From CAXSBR01 sp964252015 (lineage in GTDB: Bacteria > Actinomycetota > Actinomycetes > Mycobacteriales > Jatrophihabitantaceae), in assembly GCA_964252015.1 (NCBI GenBank), contig CAXULW010000008.1, positions 1 through 64,000 of the forward strand: 64,000 bases of DNA, given 5' to 3'. Numbering within the stretch: position 1 is the stretch's first letter; each line of letters opens with the position of its first letter. Below the pieces are notes generated by a model. That model was not told the origin of the DNA. It searched no databases and saw only the letters and a list, made by a program, of their open reading frames with translations. Below are positions 25,062-32,522 of this stretch, one piece after another. The translations under genes were made by a program, and so were the position numbers.

Positions 25062-26195
25062 TCACGACCCACGTCCGTCCACAGTCCACATATCAACTAT
25101 TTCGCCGGCTTGGACGACTGCGAGCTCGCCGAAAAGATTGACGACCGGGCACACGTGGTTGGGGATAACGGCAACCCGTGTTCCGACCGGGGCGCCACCG
25201 GAGGCGTCCACCGAGACAAACCCGTGGTAGTCATTCACGGTGTGCAGAACGCTGCCCGGCAGGTCTGGTATCCACCCATAACCCGGCAGATAGCTCGCGG
25301 GCTCGCGGGCGATGGCCTTCGTTCCGGCGTCGATGATCAGCTGACCCGGAACGGCGTCGCTGATGACCGTTGCTGCCACCCTCAGCGCGACATCCGCCCC
25401 GGTGCATGTGCCGAGCGCAACCTGTCCGGCGTCGTTGAGCGGATACGTGCCCGGTCGCTGTTCGGTGACGACACCCCGACTGGAGAACTCGACCGTTGTG
25501 GTCGAGCCGGCCGACAAGATGCGCGGGGGGAATCCTGCGCTGCGTAACGACAAGGCAGCAGCCTCGAGCGCGGTCACTTCATCATTGGCGGCCGGGACGC
25601 GCGCAGCGCGCGATTCGTAGCCGTGCCCACCGTGGGTGAATGCGCCGACAACGCTCAGCCCGGCCTCGACGGCGGCCGCAGCGAGGTTGCCCGCGCCGGA
25701 CGGCTGCACGCCGGTGCGGTGTTCGCCGCAGTCGATTTCGATGAGAACTTCCAGTGGTCGCTGACTCGCTGCGCACGCAGCGGCCAGTGCCGTTACCCCC
25801 GCGACGGAGTCGATACCCACCCGGAAGGTAATCGTGTCGTTAAGCGCCCTGATTCGGCTTGCCTTGTCGGGGGCCGCGTAGACGGTCACCGCCAGGAAGA
25901 TGTCCGCAAAGCCGGCCGCAGCGAAGACCTCGGCCTCGTGGAGAGTGCCTACGGTGATTCCGGCCGCACCCGCCTCGACTTGCAGGCGTCCGATATTGAT
26001 GCTCTTGTGGGTTTTGACGTGCGGGCGTAGCAGAACATTCGAAGCCCGGGTCCATGCGGCCATTCGAGCGATATTCGCGCGGAGTACATCGAGGTCGATG
26101 TAGGCCGCCGGCGTCGACAGCCCGCTCGGAACCGTTGTTCGAGGAATGGAAGCGAGAGCCGACCGTTCCGGGCTGAGCTCATTAGTGACGGTCAC
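25062..26195 (-). CDS. DSD1-type PLP enzyme (D-threonine aldolase / D-serine dehydratase-like)
   Basis: Fold-type III PLP enzyme of 377 residues, like alanine racemase at the N terminus. The PLP lysine is in LLRPHVKTHKS (about 62). The metal-binding pair of the D-threonine aldolase/DSD group is the His and Cys of IPNHVCP near residue 350. These enzymes act on D-hydroxy amino acids with Zn or Mn. GTG 26195 overlaps the aminotransferase stop by four bases, so it is coupled to HisC and RidA. The activity (aldolase, dehydratase or racemase) cannot be decided from sequence. Confidence 0.83.
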   Translation of the reverse strand: MTVTNELSPERSALASIPRTTVPSGLSTPAAYIDLDVLRANIARMAAWTRASNVLLRPHVKTHKSINIGRLQVEAGAAGITVGTLHEAEVFAAAGFADIFLAVTVYAAPDKASRIRALNDTITFRVGIDSVAGVTALAAACAASQRPLEVLIEIDCGEHRTGVQPSGAGNLAAAAVEAGLSVVGAFTHGGHGYESRAARVPAANDEVTALEAAALSLRSAGFPPRILSAGSTTTVEFSSRGVVTEQRPGTYPLNDAGQVALGTCTGADVALRVAATVISDAVPGQLIIDAGTKAIAREPASYLPGYGWIPDLPGSVLHTVNDYHGFVSVDASGGAPVGTRVAVIPNHVCPVVNLFGELAVVQAGEIVDMWTVDGRGS

Positions 26196-27298
26196 CCTTC
26201 ACTCCTCGCGTGGTTATGATCTCTGGCTGCGCGTCGCGTGGTCAGGGCCGTTTCGAGCAGGGCCAGCCCATCGTCGTCCGGGACGGTAACTCTCACGGTG
26301 CCCGCGATACCCAGATTGGTGCCCGGTCGTACGGCGATACCGGCATCGAGCAACATGCTGACCAATTGCGCCTCTGCTCCGGGACACAGGATCAGGAGGA
26401 AGTTGGCCTGGCTCGGCACCGAGCGGTATCCCGCAGCTTCAAACAGCTCTGCTGCTGTGCCTCGGTTACGTCGAATCTTTCGCAACATCCCCGCGTTGAA
26501 GTCGGAATCGTCCAGCACGGCCAGCGCCGCGGCTTGGGCCAACGAGTTGACGGAGAACGGCGGGCGGACCGTCCGCAGCACGGCGACAAGCTCAGGGGTG
26601 GCAATCAGGTAGCCCACGCGCGCCCCAGCGAGACCGTAGTACTTGCTGAACGTACGCAATACAACGATATTGCCCTGTGTTACCAGCGGTATCGCAGTCG
26701 TCTTTTCCGGAAAGTCAGTGAATTCTATGTACGCTTCGTCGACCACCACCAAGGGTGCCCGGGCGTTGGAGCTGAATGTAGCGATCTCCTCCGCGCTAAC
26801 GCAGGTCCCGGTCGGGTTGTGCGGGTTACAGATGAAAACGATTTCAGCGTCGACCTTTTCCATACCGGCCAGACTGTGCCGGTAGTCCTGCAACGGTACT
26901 TTGACGACGTCGGCACCGGACAGGAGCGCGGGATGCTCGTGTCCCCAATACGGAGGGTCCGCGCAACACATCACGCTTCCGGGGCCGCCGAACGCCGTTG
27001 CCATCAGAAACAGGAACTCGTCCGACCCGCCGCCGACCAGGATCTGATCAGGGTCGACGCCGTGCAGCCTGGCCAGTCGTTCGCGCAGCGGAGTCGCAAG
27101 AGGGTCAGGGTATCGATTGACTGCAGATGCCGCGTCGGCGATCGCGGCAACAGCCGCCGGAGAGGGGCGCGGGAGTTCATTCTGGGCCAGACTCCCCAAA
27201 CCCGAAGGCGCTTTCGCACCGGCTCGGTAGGGGGCGGCGTCAGCCACCCAACGATGGGGGGCCAACGTTCGCAGGGGATTGCTGGGTGCCGGCTTCAC
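26192..27298 (-). CDS. HisC-like class I/II aminotransferase
   Basis: PLP fold-type I transaminase of 368 residues resembling histidinol-phosphate aminotransferase. Visible motifs are VGGGSDEFLFLMATAF, IVFICNPHNPTGT, VVVDEAYIEF and the PLP lysine block LRTFSKYYGLAGARVGYL. It is placed in a catabolic operon, overlapping RidA and the DSD1-type gene by four bases on each side, not among his biosynthetic genes. A role in transaminating an imported imidazole or aromatic amino acid is more likely than histidine synthesis; this is inference. Confidence 0.8.
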   Translation of the reverse strand: MKPAPSNPLRTLAPHRWVADAAPYRAGAKAPSGLGSLAQNELPRPSPAAVAAIADAASAVNRYPDPLATPLRERLARLHGVDPDQILVGGGSDEFLFLMATAFGGPGSVMCCADPPYWGHEHPALLSGADVVKVPLQDYRHSLAGMEKVDAEIVFICNPHNPTGTCVSAEEIATFSSNARAPLVVVDEAYIEFTDFPEKTTAIPLVTQGNIVVLRTFSKYYGLAGARVGYLIATPELVAVLRTVRPPFSVNSLAQAAALAVLDDSDFNAGMLRKIRRNRGTAAELFEAAGYRSVPSQANFLLILCPGAEAQLVSMLLDAGIAVRPGTNLGIAGTVRVTVPDDDGLALLETALTTRRAARDHNHARSEG

Positions 27299-27705
27299 GC
27301 GGTACCTGCCGCGACCCGACGGTCCTCGAGAGCGGCCACGACGTCCATCTCGAACCGGACGCCAGGCGCTGCCAGTTGCGTCACGACCGTCGTCCGGGCC
27401 GGGAACGGAACTACCACCCGCTCGCCGTAAACCTGGTTGAACTCGGCGAAGTCATCGGCATCCACCAGATAACAGGTGGACTTCACGATCGATGCCGTCG
27501 TGGTTCCGCAGGCCAGCAACACCAGCTCGACATCATCCAACACGGTGGTGATCTGCTCCCGCAGCGACAGCTGCGTGACCTCGCCGCGCTCCGCCGTTGG
27601 AATCAGCCCGGACAGGAAGACGAAGCCGTGCGCGACTGTGGCCGTGGAGTACGGCTTGCCCCGGTCGAGCGTGTCAACCACGACATGCTTGACGGCGCCG
27701 GTCAT
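27295..27705 (-). CDS. RidA-family enamine/imine deaminase
   Basis: RidA/YjgF/UK114 protein of 136 residues with the family core FVFLSGLIPTAERGE, the helix QITTVLDDVELVLLACG, and the catalytic arginine in PARTTVV, followed by FEMDVVAAL. RidA trimers hydrolyse reactive enamine/imine products of PLP and flavin enzymes. That fits its place between a DadA-like oxidase and a PLP aminotransferase. The stop overlaps the GTG of the aminotransferase. Its 5' gap of 236 bases contains a coding relic. Confidence 0.85.
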   Translation of the reverse strand: MTGAVKHVVVDTLDRGKPYSTATVAHGFVFLSGLIPTAERGEVTQLSLREQITTVLDDVELVLLACGTTTASIVKSTCYLVDADDFAEFNQVYGERVVVPFPARTTVVTQLAAPGVRFEMDVVAALEDRRVAAGTA

Positions 27706-27747
27706 CGGTGGATACCGATCAGCGAGGGCCCCCCGACGAGGGCATGC

Positions 27748-27864
27748 TCAGGCAGACTCCAGCCGACGCGCGGGCAGGTCGACCCGGACCTCGTCGCCGC
27801 TGGCGCCGTGTCCTTCATGTGGACGCACAATCGGTCTTGAGTCGCCGACGTGCCACCCGTGGGC
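27748..27864 (-). pseudogene. Coding relic of unknown family between RidA and DadA-like genes
   Basis: A leftward open frame ending at 27748 reads PIVRPHEGHGASGDEV then RVDLPARRLESA, which looks like the conserved C-terminal end of an enzyme rather than random translation. No start-proximal part is present, and the frame breaks upstream near the DadA-like stop. I cannot name the family. It may be what remains of another operon gene deleted between the two neighbours. Confidence 0.3.
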
Positions 27865-27941
27865 ACCGTGGAAGTCGTTCGGCTGCGTCGGCGATACCCA
27901 CCGATCCATTCCGCCGGCGACGTGAGATCCAGCGCGTCGGC

Positions 27942-29174
27942 CTACACACCTGTCCGTACCCGACCGGCAGCTGTATCGGGCGCCACAGATGAGGAATCAG
28001 CCATAGATGCGGAATCGACGCGTCCGAAGCTCGAAGGAACCGTGTTCGACCCGAACCGAGACGGTCGGTAGGGCGCCAGGAGCTCGTTGTTCTCGCCTAC
28101 GAGGATTTCTCGTGACGCCAAGCGGCCAAGCAGAGGGGCGAGCGAAAAACCGCTGTGCGTGGTGAGCACGTAGACGTTGTCGGTGTTGGCGGCCGGCCCC
28201 GCGATCGTGATGCTGTCCGATGGGATCGAACGCCGGCCTAGGCGCACGTCGAGGATGGCCGCGTCGGCGAGTTCCGGGACCCGAGCGCCGGCGCGCCCGA
28301 GGAGAACGTTCGCCGCGGAGACGAGGTCGCTGCGCGGCGATTCCAGAGTGAGGACGTGCCCGTGGTTGTCGTTCGCGAGCACGGCCCGGCCCGGCCCGAA
28401 GGGCCGGATGATGATCTCCGGCGCGACCACTATCGGTCCCAGGCCCGGTTCGGGGCTGGTGATGGCGACGACCAGACCGGGAACCTTCGAGTTCGTGGCC
28501 GGTAGGACAGGAATGTCGATGTCGGCGAGGGCCCCGAGTTCACCGGACCACGCCCCTGCTGCGATGACGTAATGGTCCGCGGTGCGCGCGGTCCCATCGT
28601 CGAGAACGACCGAGCTGAGCGAGTGCTCCGTACGGGTGAAGCCGGTGACCGCATGGCGGACGAATTGCCCGCCGGCCGCGGAGATTGCCCCGGTGAGGCC
28701 CGAAAGGAGGGCGGGCGCGTCAATCCATGCCTCCGTCGGAAACAGGACGGCGGTCTCGTCGTCGCCGATACGCACGCCAGGAAGGACCCGCTCCAGGTCG
28801 TCGGGAGACAGTGGTTCAATCGGGTATCCGAAGTCGGTGAGATGAATCAGGTCTGCCTCGAGACGCGCACGTGCCTCCGGCCCCGCGACGAGTTCGACTG
28901 CTCCGGTGACGTGCAGCCAAGGTGCGGTGTCCAACTCCGCGGCCAGAGCCCGGCCGGCGGCCATGCCCTGCTGGTTGAGGATCGTGTAGTGATCCGGATA
29001 TTTGAGGCGCACCTTGCTGCTGGCGTTGCTCCAGGCAACGGATGCCCAGTTGATCTCATGCCCCGGATCCGGGTCGGAGATCACGGTGACCTCGGCCCCG
29101 TCCTTCAAGAGGTTCCAGGCCGTGCAGAGCCCTATGACTCCGGCACCGATGACGATAACTGTCGGCTTCGTCAT
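27942..29174 (-). CDS. DadA/glycine-oxidase-type FAD-dependent amino acid oxidoreductase
   Basis: Flavoprotein of 410 residues with the N-terminal FAD motif VIVIGAGVIGLCTAWNLLKDGAEVTVI and the DAO fold. HVTGAVELV and the C-terminal THSGFSLAPLLGRLASREI replace the GHG/HG..G flavin block of D-amino acid dehydrogenases. The last 40 residues are Ser-rich and look added. It is the first gene of the leftward catabolic string and has a FadR-type palindrome at 29185-29197 just upstream. Expected chemistry is oxidation of a D- or N-alkyl amino acid to an imine, which RidA would hydrolyse. Confidence 0.8.
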   Translation of the reverse strand: MTKPTVIVIGAGVIGLCTAWNLLKDGAEVTVISDPDPGHEINWASVAWSNASSKVRLKYPDHYTILNQQGMAAGRALAAELDTAPWLHVTGAVELVAGPEARARLEADLIHLTDFGYPIEPLSPDDLERVLPGVRIGDDETAVLFPTEAWIDAPALLSGLTGAISAAGGQFVRHAVTGFTRTEHSLSSVVLDDGTARTADHYVIAAGAWSGELGALADIDIPVLPATNSKVPGLVVAITSPEPGLGPIVVAPEIIIRPFGPGRAVLANDNHGHVLTLESPRSDLVSAANVLLGRAGARVPELADAAILDVRLGRRSIPSDSITIAGPAANTDNVYVLTTHSGFSLAPLLGRLASREILVGENNELLAPYRPSRFGSNTVPSSFGRVDSASMADSSSVAPDTAAGRVRTGV

Positions 29175-29184
29175 CGCGATGCTG

Positions 29185-29197
29185 ATTGTTCGACAAT
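29185..29197. promoter_or_regulatory. Candidate GntR/FCD operator upstream of the DadA-like gene
   Basis: ATTGT-TCG-ACAAT is a perfect palindrome that fits the FadR/FCD consensus TNGTNNNACNA exactly. It lies 11 bases upstream of the first gene of the leftward operon, whose last gene encodes an FCD-type GntR protein. Confidence 0.55.
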
Positions 29198-29538
29198 TGA
29201 TTGTTTCATGAGAGTACCGTAGGACTCATGACTGCCTGTGTCAAGGGTTCGCATCTGGACGTGCGCCCCGTCGACCCTCGCGGGTGGGCTGTCGTCCCAG
29301 CCGGTTTATGGTGGCGATGGACCCACCTAGCCGCAGCTCCGGGTCAGGAGCGGTCGCCAAGGCATCGACCTCGCCCTCGGCCCACGGCCCGACGCGACAC
29401 ATAGTGCGCGGACGCCAGCCAGGTGACCGAAGTTAGGGCACGCGGAGGCACGAGGCCCCACAGCCCGCCCGTCGTCGCGAGACCCTGAGCGCCCCGACCC
29501 CCGCAAACACTGGGGTTCAGGTAGGGTCTGACGCGTTC
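29198..29538. other. Intergenic region before tRNA-Gly
   Basis: About 340 bases without a credible gene. ACCCC/GGGGT at 29497-29516 can form a small hairpin. TAGGGT at about 29522 may be the -10 region of the tRNA promoter; it corresponds in position to TACGAT upstream of the tRNA fragment at 14679. Confidence 0.35.
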
Positions 29539-29612
29539 GCGGGTGTAGTTCAATGGCAGAACATCAGCTTCCCAAGCTGACAGTGCGAGTTCGATTCTCG
29601 TCACCCGCTCCA
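29539..29612 (+). tRNA. tRNA-Gly (anticodon CCC)
   Basis: Complete cloverleaf. The acceptor GCGGGTG pairs with CACCCGC (29602-29608). The D stem GTTC/GAAC encloses an AATGGCA loop. The anticodon stem TCAGC/GCTGA has loop TTCCCAA, giving CCC. The T arm has loop TTCGATT, and CCA is encoded (29610-29612). Its 3' half also encodes, on the other strand, the last codons of the integrase, so it is the attachment site of the element. Confidence 0.97.
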
Positions 29613-30814
29613 GGAAGAAGGCCCGAGTTCTCGGGGGTTGGCGGGTCCTGACGACGGTCCTGAATGTCGATCACATTGGTGCCGTGCAACATACGTACAA
29701 CATCGTCCGCGGAGTGGTCCTCGATTTGCCGGTTCAGGGCGTCTGCGATGCGGCGATCGGCATTGCGCGTCGCGTGCTGATAGATAAGTGCGGCGCGCAT
29801 GCTGTCGTGCCCCATCCTTTCCATCAGGTCCCGCGTCGAGGTGCCGGGCGTGGCGGCGGCCAAGGTATTCCCAGTGTGCCGCAGATCGTGGAAGTGCAAG
29901 TGAGGCACACCGATCTCAGTCACGGCCGCACGCCAGCCGACCGTCGTGTTGAAGTTGCTGCGCCGCAGCGGTCTGCCACTCGGTCCCGTGAAGACCAGGG
30001 CGTCCGAACCGTCCTGGGTATAGGCGTTGAGGTGGCCGGCGAGTTGCTCAACGACGAAGTTGGGGAGGACGACCAGCCGTCGGCCGGCGCGGGACTTCGG
30101 CGGTCCGAGTTCGATGCTGCCGTTTGACCGTTCGACGAAGGCAGCGCGCACGATGACCACGCCCGTGGCGAGATCGATGTCCGCCCGCTTCAACGCGGTC
30201 ACTTCTCCCCAACGAAGGCTGGCGAGGGTAGTAGTGAGAATCATTGCGCTGAAGCGCGGTGGAACCCGTCGCATGAGAGCGAGCACTTGTTCAACCGTGA
30301 GCACTGGGCGCTCCGCCGGCCTCTCGTCTCCCGCGCCACGAATTCGACAAGGGTTCTGATCCAGCGCGCCGTCGTAGACAGCTGTATTGAGGATCGCGCG
30401 GAGAAGTCGGTATGCCTTGGCACACATCGTCGCGGAGACGCCTTGGTCTAGCAGCTCTGTCCGCCAACGCCGAACACGACTGGGGGTGATCTCGACGAGA
30501 GCTGACGGGCCAAGATGCGGCCGAAGATATCTAGAGTGCAGCCAGCGGTATAGATCAACGGTTCGCGGTCGCAGACCTGCCCGCTCCCCTATCCAGCTCA
30601 CCGCGTAGGAATCGAACCGTTGCCGTCCCTCACGCGGGTCTCGCCACCGGTTGTTGACGATGTCAGCCTGCATCGTCACCAGCCAGCGGTCGGCGTCGGT
30701 TTTTGTGGCGAATGTGTTCGGGGCTCGGCGACGAAGCCCGTCCGGGGCGACGTAGGAGGCCTGCCACCGCCCCGATGGAAGGCGGCGCACCGCTCCGAAG
30801 CTACGGCGAACCAC
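29564..30814 (-). CDS. int: Tyrosine-family site-specific integrase of the element
   Basis: Integrase of 416 residues. An N-terminal AP2-like arm-binding domain (1-60: VRRLPSGRWQASYVAPDGLR) and a core-binding SAM-like domain (65-160) precede the catalytic domain. Catalytic residues lie in TLASLRWGEVTAL (Arg), HDLRHTGNTLAA (His-Arg) and GHDSMRAALIYQHAT (His and Tyr nucleophile). The C-terminal tail GDENRTRTVSLGS is encoded by the antisense strand of tRNA-Gly. That is usual for elements of this kind and shows that the tRNA 3' end is attL. Excisionase lies 11 bases upstream. Confidence 0.95.
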   Translation of the reverse strand: MVRRSFGAVRRLPSGRWQASYVAPDGLRRRAPNTFATKTDADRWLVTMQADIVNNRWRDPREGRQRFDSYAVSWIGERAGLRPRTVDLYRWLHSRYLRPHLGPSALVEITPSRVRRWRTELLDQGVSATMCAKAYRLLRAILNTAVYDGALDQNPCRIRGAGDERPAERPVLTVEQVLALMRRVPPRFSAMILTTTLASLRWGEVTALKRADIDLATGVVIVRAAFVERSNGSIELGPPKSRAGRRLVVLPNFVVEQLAGHLNAYTQDGSDALVFTGPSGRPLRRSNFNTTVGWRAAVTEIGVPHLHFHDLRHTGNTLAAATPGTSTRDLMERMGHDSMRAALIYQHATRNADRRIADALNRQIEDHSADDVVRMLHGTNVIDIQDRRQDPPTPENSGLLPGAGDENRTRTVSLGS

Positions 30815-30825
30815 GAGACGTCCCC

Positions 30826-31041
30826 CTAGGCGTTCGAACGGGTAATTGGTTCGACGGTGCCAGCTGCTATGAGTTCATCCAAGTCGACTGCTGGAATGCG
30901 GACGTGGCGGCCGACGCGAACAAACCGTATCCGCCGCTCGGCGATGAGTCGACGGGGAAACCGCACGCCTGTGCCGAGCCGCGCCGCGGCCTCCTCGATG
31001 GTCAATAGCCTGGTTCGGTCGTCGTCCATGTTGATGCTCAC
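30826..31041 (-). CDS. xis: Excisionase / MerR-like DNA-binding protein
   Basis: Small helix-turn-helix protein of 71 residues. LLTIEEAAARLGTGVRFPRR and RRIRFVRVGRHVRIPAVDLDEL are the two halves of the excisionase/AlpA winged-helix fold. I chose GTG 31041 (VSINMDDDRT) because CGAGGAGGAC sits six bases upstream; the longer open frame has no site. It directly precedes the integrase gene, as in most actinobacterial integrative elements, and presumably directs excision. Confidence 0.85.
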   Translation of the reverse strand: MSINMDDDRTRLLTIEEAAARLGTGVRFPRRLIAERRIRFVRVGRHVRIPAVDLDELIAAGTVEPITRSNA

Positions 31042-31082
31042 GTCGTCCTCCTCGGTAGTGGTTGCGCCGGGAGACGTGCGGG

Positions 31083-31103
31083 GTGTCACGGGAAAAGTGA
31101 CAC
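31083..31103. promoter_or_regulatory. Inverted repeat upstream of xis, shared motif GTGTCAC
   Basis: GTGTCAC-GGGAAAA-GTGACAC is a perfect 7-bp inverted repeat between the divergent xis and XRE genes. The same GTGTCAC/AAGTG core recurs at 56706 and 59452-59494 ahead of conjugation genes. The region 31104-31322 otherwise holds only the XRE promoter. Confidence 0.55.
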
Positions 31104-31322
31104 ACACGAAAGGAAATGGTCCCTGAACTGCACGACCGCAACTTCGAAGACATCCGGTGGGCGCGCATCCGTCGTCCTGGGCGGCCGACCATCAGAAGCG
31201 GCGCCGCCAGCCGAGGCGCGGTGGGTACCGAGAGAACCGACACCGGCCCAGATCCACAAGTACCGAGCAGAGTAGCTCTAGGCTTCGCGCCGAAACCAGC
31301 GGTACATATTGAGAGGTGACGG

Positions 31323-31736
31323 TTGGCATTCAGCGGGTCGAGGCTGGCCGCCGGCCGGGTCGCCGCCGGGTTGACGCAGGCGCGGCTGGCCCAGTTGCTG
31401 CAAACCGAGCAAACCCGTATTAGTGAGTGGGAACGCGGCGTGATGACACCGCGGCCGAATTTGATACCGAAGATGGCTGTCGCCATAGGGCTGGATGCGC
31501 TCGAGTTCTTGGCCTCCGACCCTGCGATGCCCACGCTGGAGGACATGCGGTTGGCCGCAGGGCTCACTATGCGCGACATCGCGGTCCAAGTCGGCATCTC
31601 GTTAAAGCGGTACCGGCTGATCGAGATCGGCGCGACGCGGCGTGATCCACCGCTACAGGTCGTCGAGGACCTAGCGCGGATCTTCGCTGTGCCGGTTGCG
31701 ACCGTGCGCCGCGCGATAGACGCGGCCCGTCTGTAG
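31323..31736 (+). CDS. XRE-family regulator with two helix-turn-helix domains
   Basis: Protein of 137 residues made of two successive Cro/CI-type domains. The first is RLAAGRVAAGLTQARLAQLLQ...RISEWERGVMTPRPNLIPKMA (about 6-60). The second is DMRLAAGLTMRDIAVQVGIS...YRLIEIGATRRDPPLQVVEDLARIF (about 73-125). TTG 31323 is preceded by GAGAGG. It is divergent from xis/int, the normal place for the element's master regulator. It is the leading candidate to bind the GTGTCAC repeats, which is inference. Confidence 0.82.
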   Translation: MAFSGSRLAAGRVAAGLTQARLAQLLQTEQTRISEWERGVMTPRPNLIPKMAVAIGLDALEFLASDPAMPTLEDMRLAAGLTMRDIAVQVGISLKRYRLIEIGATRRDPPLQVVEDLARIFAVPVATVRRAIDAARL

Positions 31737-31868
31737 GTCGGGTACCACCCGGACGAGATCATCTCACGAGGGTATACGCTCTTGTTGCTTTGTCCCATAC
31801 GGTGTCAAACCATTGCCGAACGGGCCCTAAGCTCTCACGAAAGCCCAGCACTTCGGGGGGTCGAACGG

Positions 31869-32522
31869 ATGCGCAGCCAGCTCACGATCACAACGGTGGC
31901 CCTTACGGCTGCCGTCACGCTCGTTGCGTGCACTAGCGGCAGCGGCGGCACGCACACACAGTCGCTGTCGCCGGTCCCGACGACAGCGACCTCGACAACG
32001 AGCTCGTCGGTGTCAGCGACGTCGACATCGGCATCCGGTCTGCCGACTTCGTCCATCTCTTCGCCGCGGACGGTTCCCAGTCGGCCTACGCCAACCGTGG
32101 CGCCAGCCGCCCAGAAAGCAGTGGACGCCTACATCGCTGCGTCGAATGTGCTGCTGGGCTGGGATCGTGACCCTGGACGGGCCAAAGCGCCCCAACTGTC
32201 GTCCTACGTCACGTCGACCGTGCTGGCGCAGGTGATGAACGCCTACCAATCGATGGCGCGGAGCGGGCTCGCATACCGGGGGACACCTGACCAGTCCCAC
32301 ATCAAAGTGATTGCTGCGGGCGGTACGAGCGCCGCCTTTACTGATTGCCCCACTCCGTCGGCTAACGATCCTTACACGCAATACGTGGTTGCGACCGGCG
32401 AAGCCGTGAAGTCGACCGCGCCGAGCGGCCTCCATCCGAAGGCAGTCACGGTGATCTATCAGACGGGACGCTGGCGAATCAGCGGCATCGTTCCCGATCT
32501 CGCAAAGGCGTGCACACCATGA
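31869..32522 (+). CDS. Secreted lipoprotein of the Tad-like operon
   Basis: Precursor of 217 residues with a signal peptide ending in the lipobox LVAC (about 18-21). A long Ser/Thr/Pro linker (about 25-75) precedes a C-terminal domain of the DUF4878/NTF2-like kind (AAQKAVDAYIAASNVLLGWD... VIYQTGRWRISGIVP). It is anchored on the outside of the membrane. The stop overlaps the next start (ATGA), so it heads the long rightward operon to 43344. A related lipoprotein occurs in the second operon at 57749. Confidence 0.72.
   Translation: MRSQLTITTVALTAAVTLVACTSGSGGTHTQSLSPVPTTATSTTSSSVSATSTSASGLPTSSISSPRTVPSRPTPTVAPAAQKAVDAYIAASNVLLGWDRDPGRAKAPQLSSYVTSTVLAQVMNAYQSMARSGLAYRGTPDQSHIKVIAAGGTSAAFTDCPTPSANDPYTQYVVATGEAVKSTAPSGLHPKAVTVIYQTGRWRISGIVPDLAKACTP

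Noticed and set aside
26192..27298. hisC as part of histidine biosynthesis
   Set aside because: No other his genes are near and the gene is translationally coupled to RidA and a DSD1-type enzyme, so a catabolic role is more likely.
31116..31319. 67-residue rightward frame between the xis repeat and the XRE gene
   Set aside because: AAAGGAA is too close to its ATG, and the composition is Arg/Pro/Gly-rich after the first 15 residues; not enough support.
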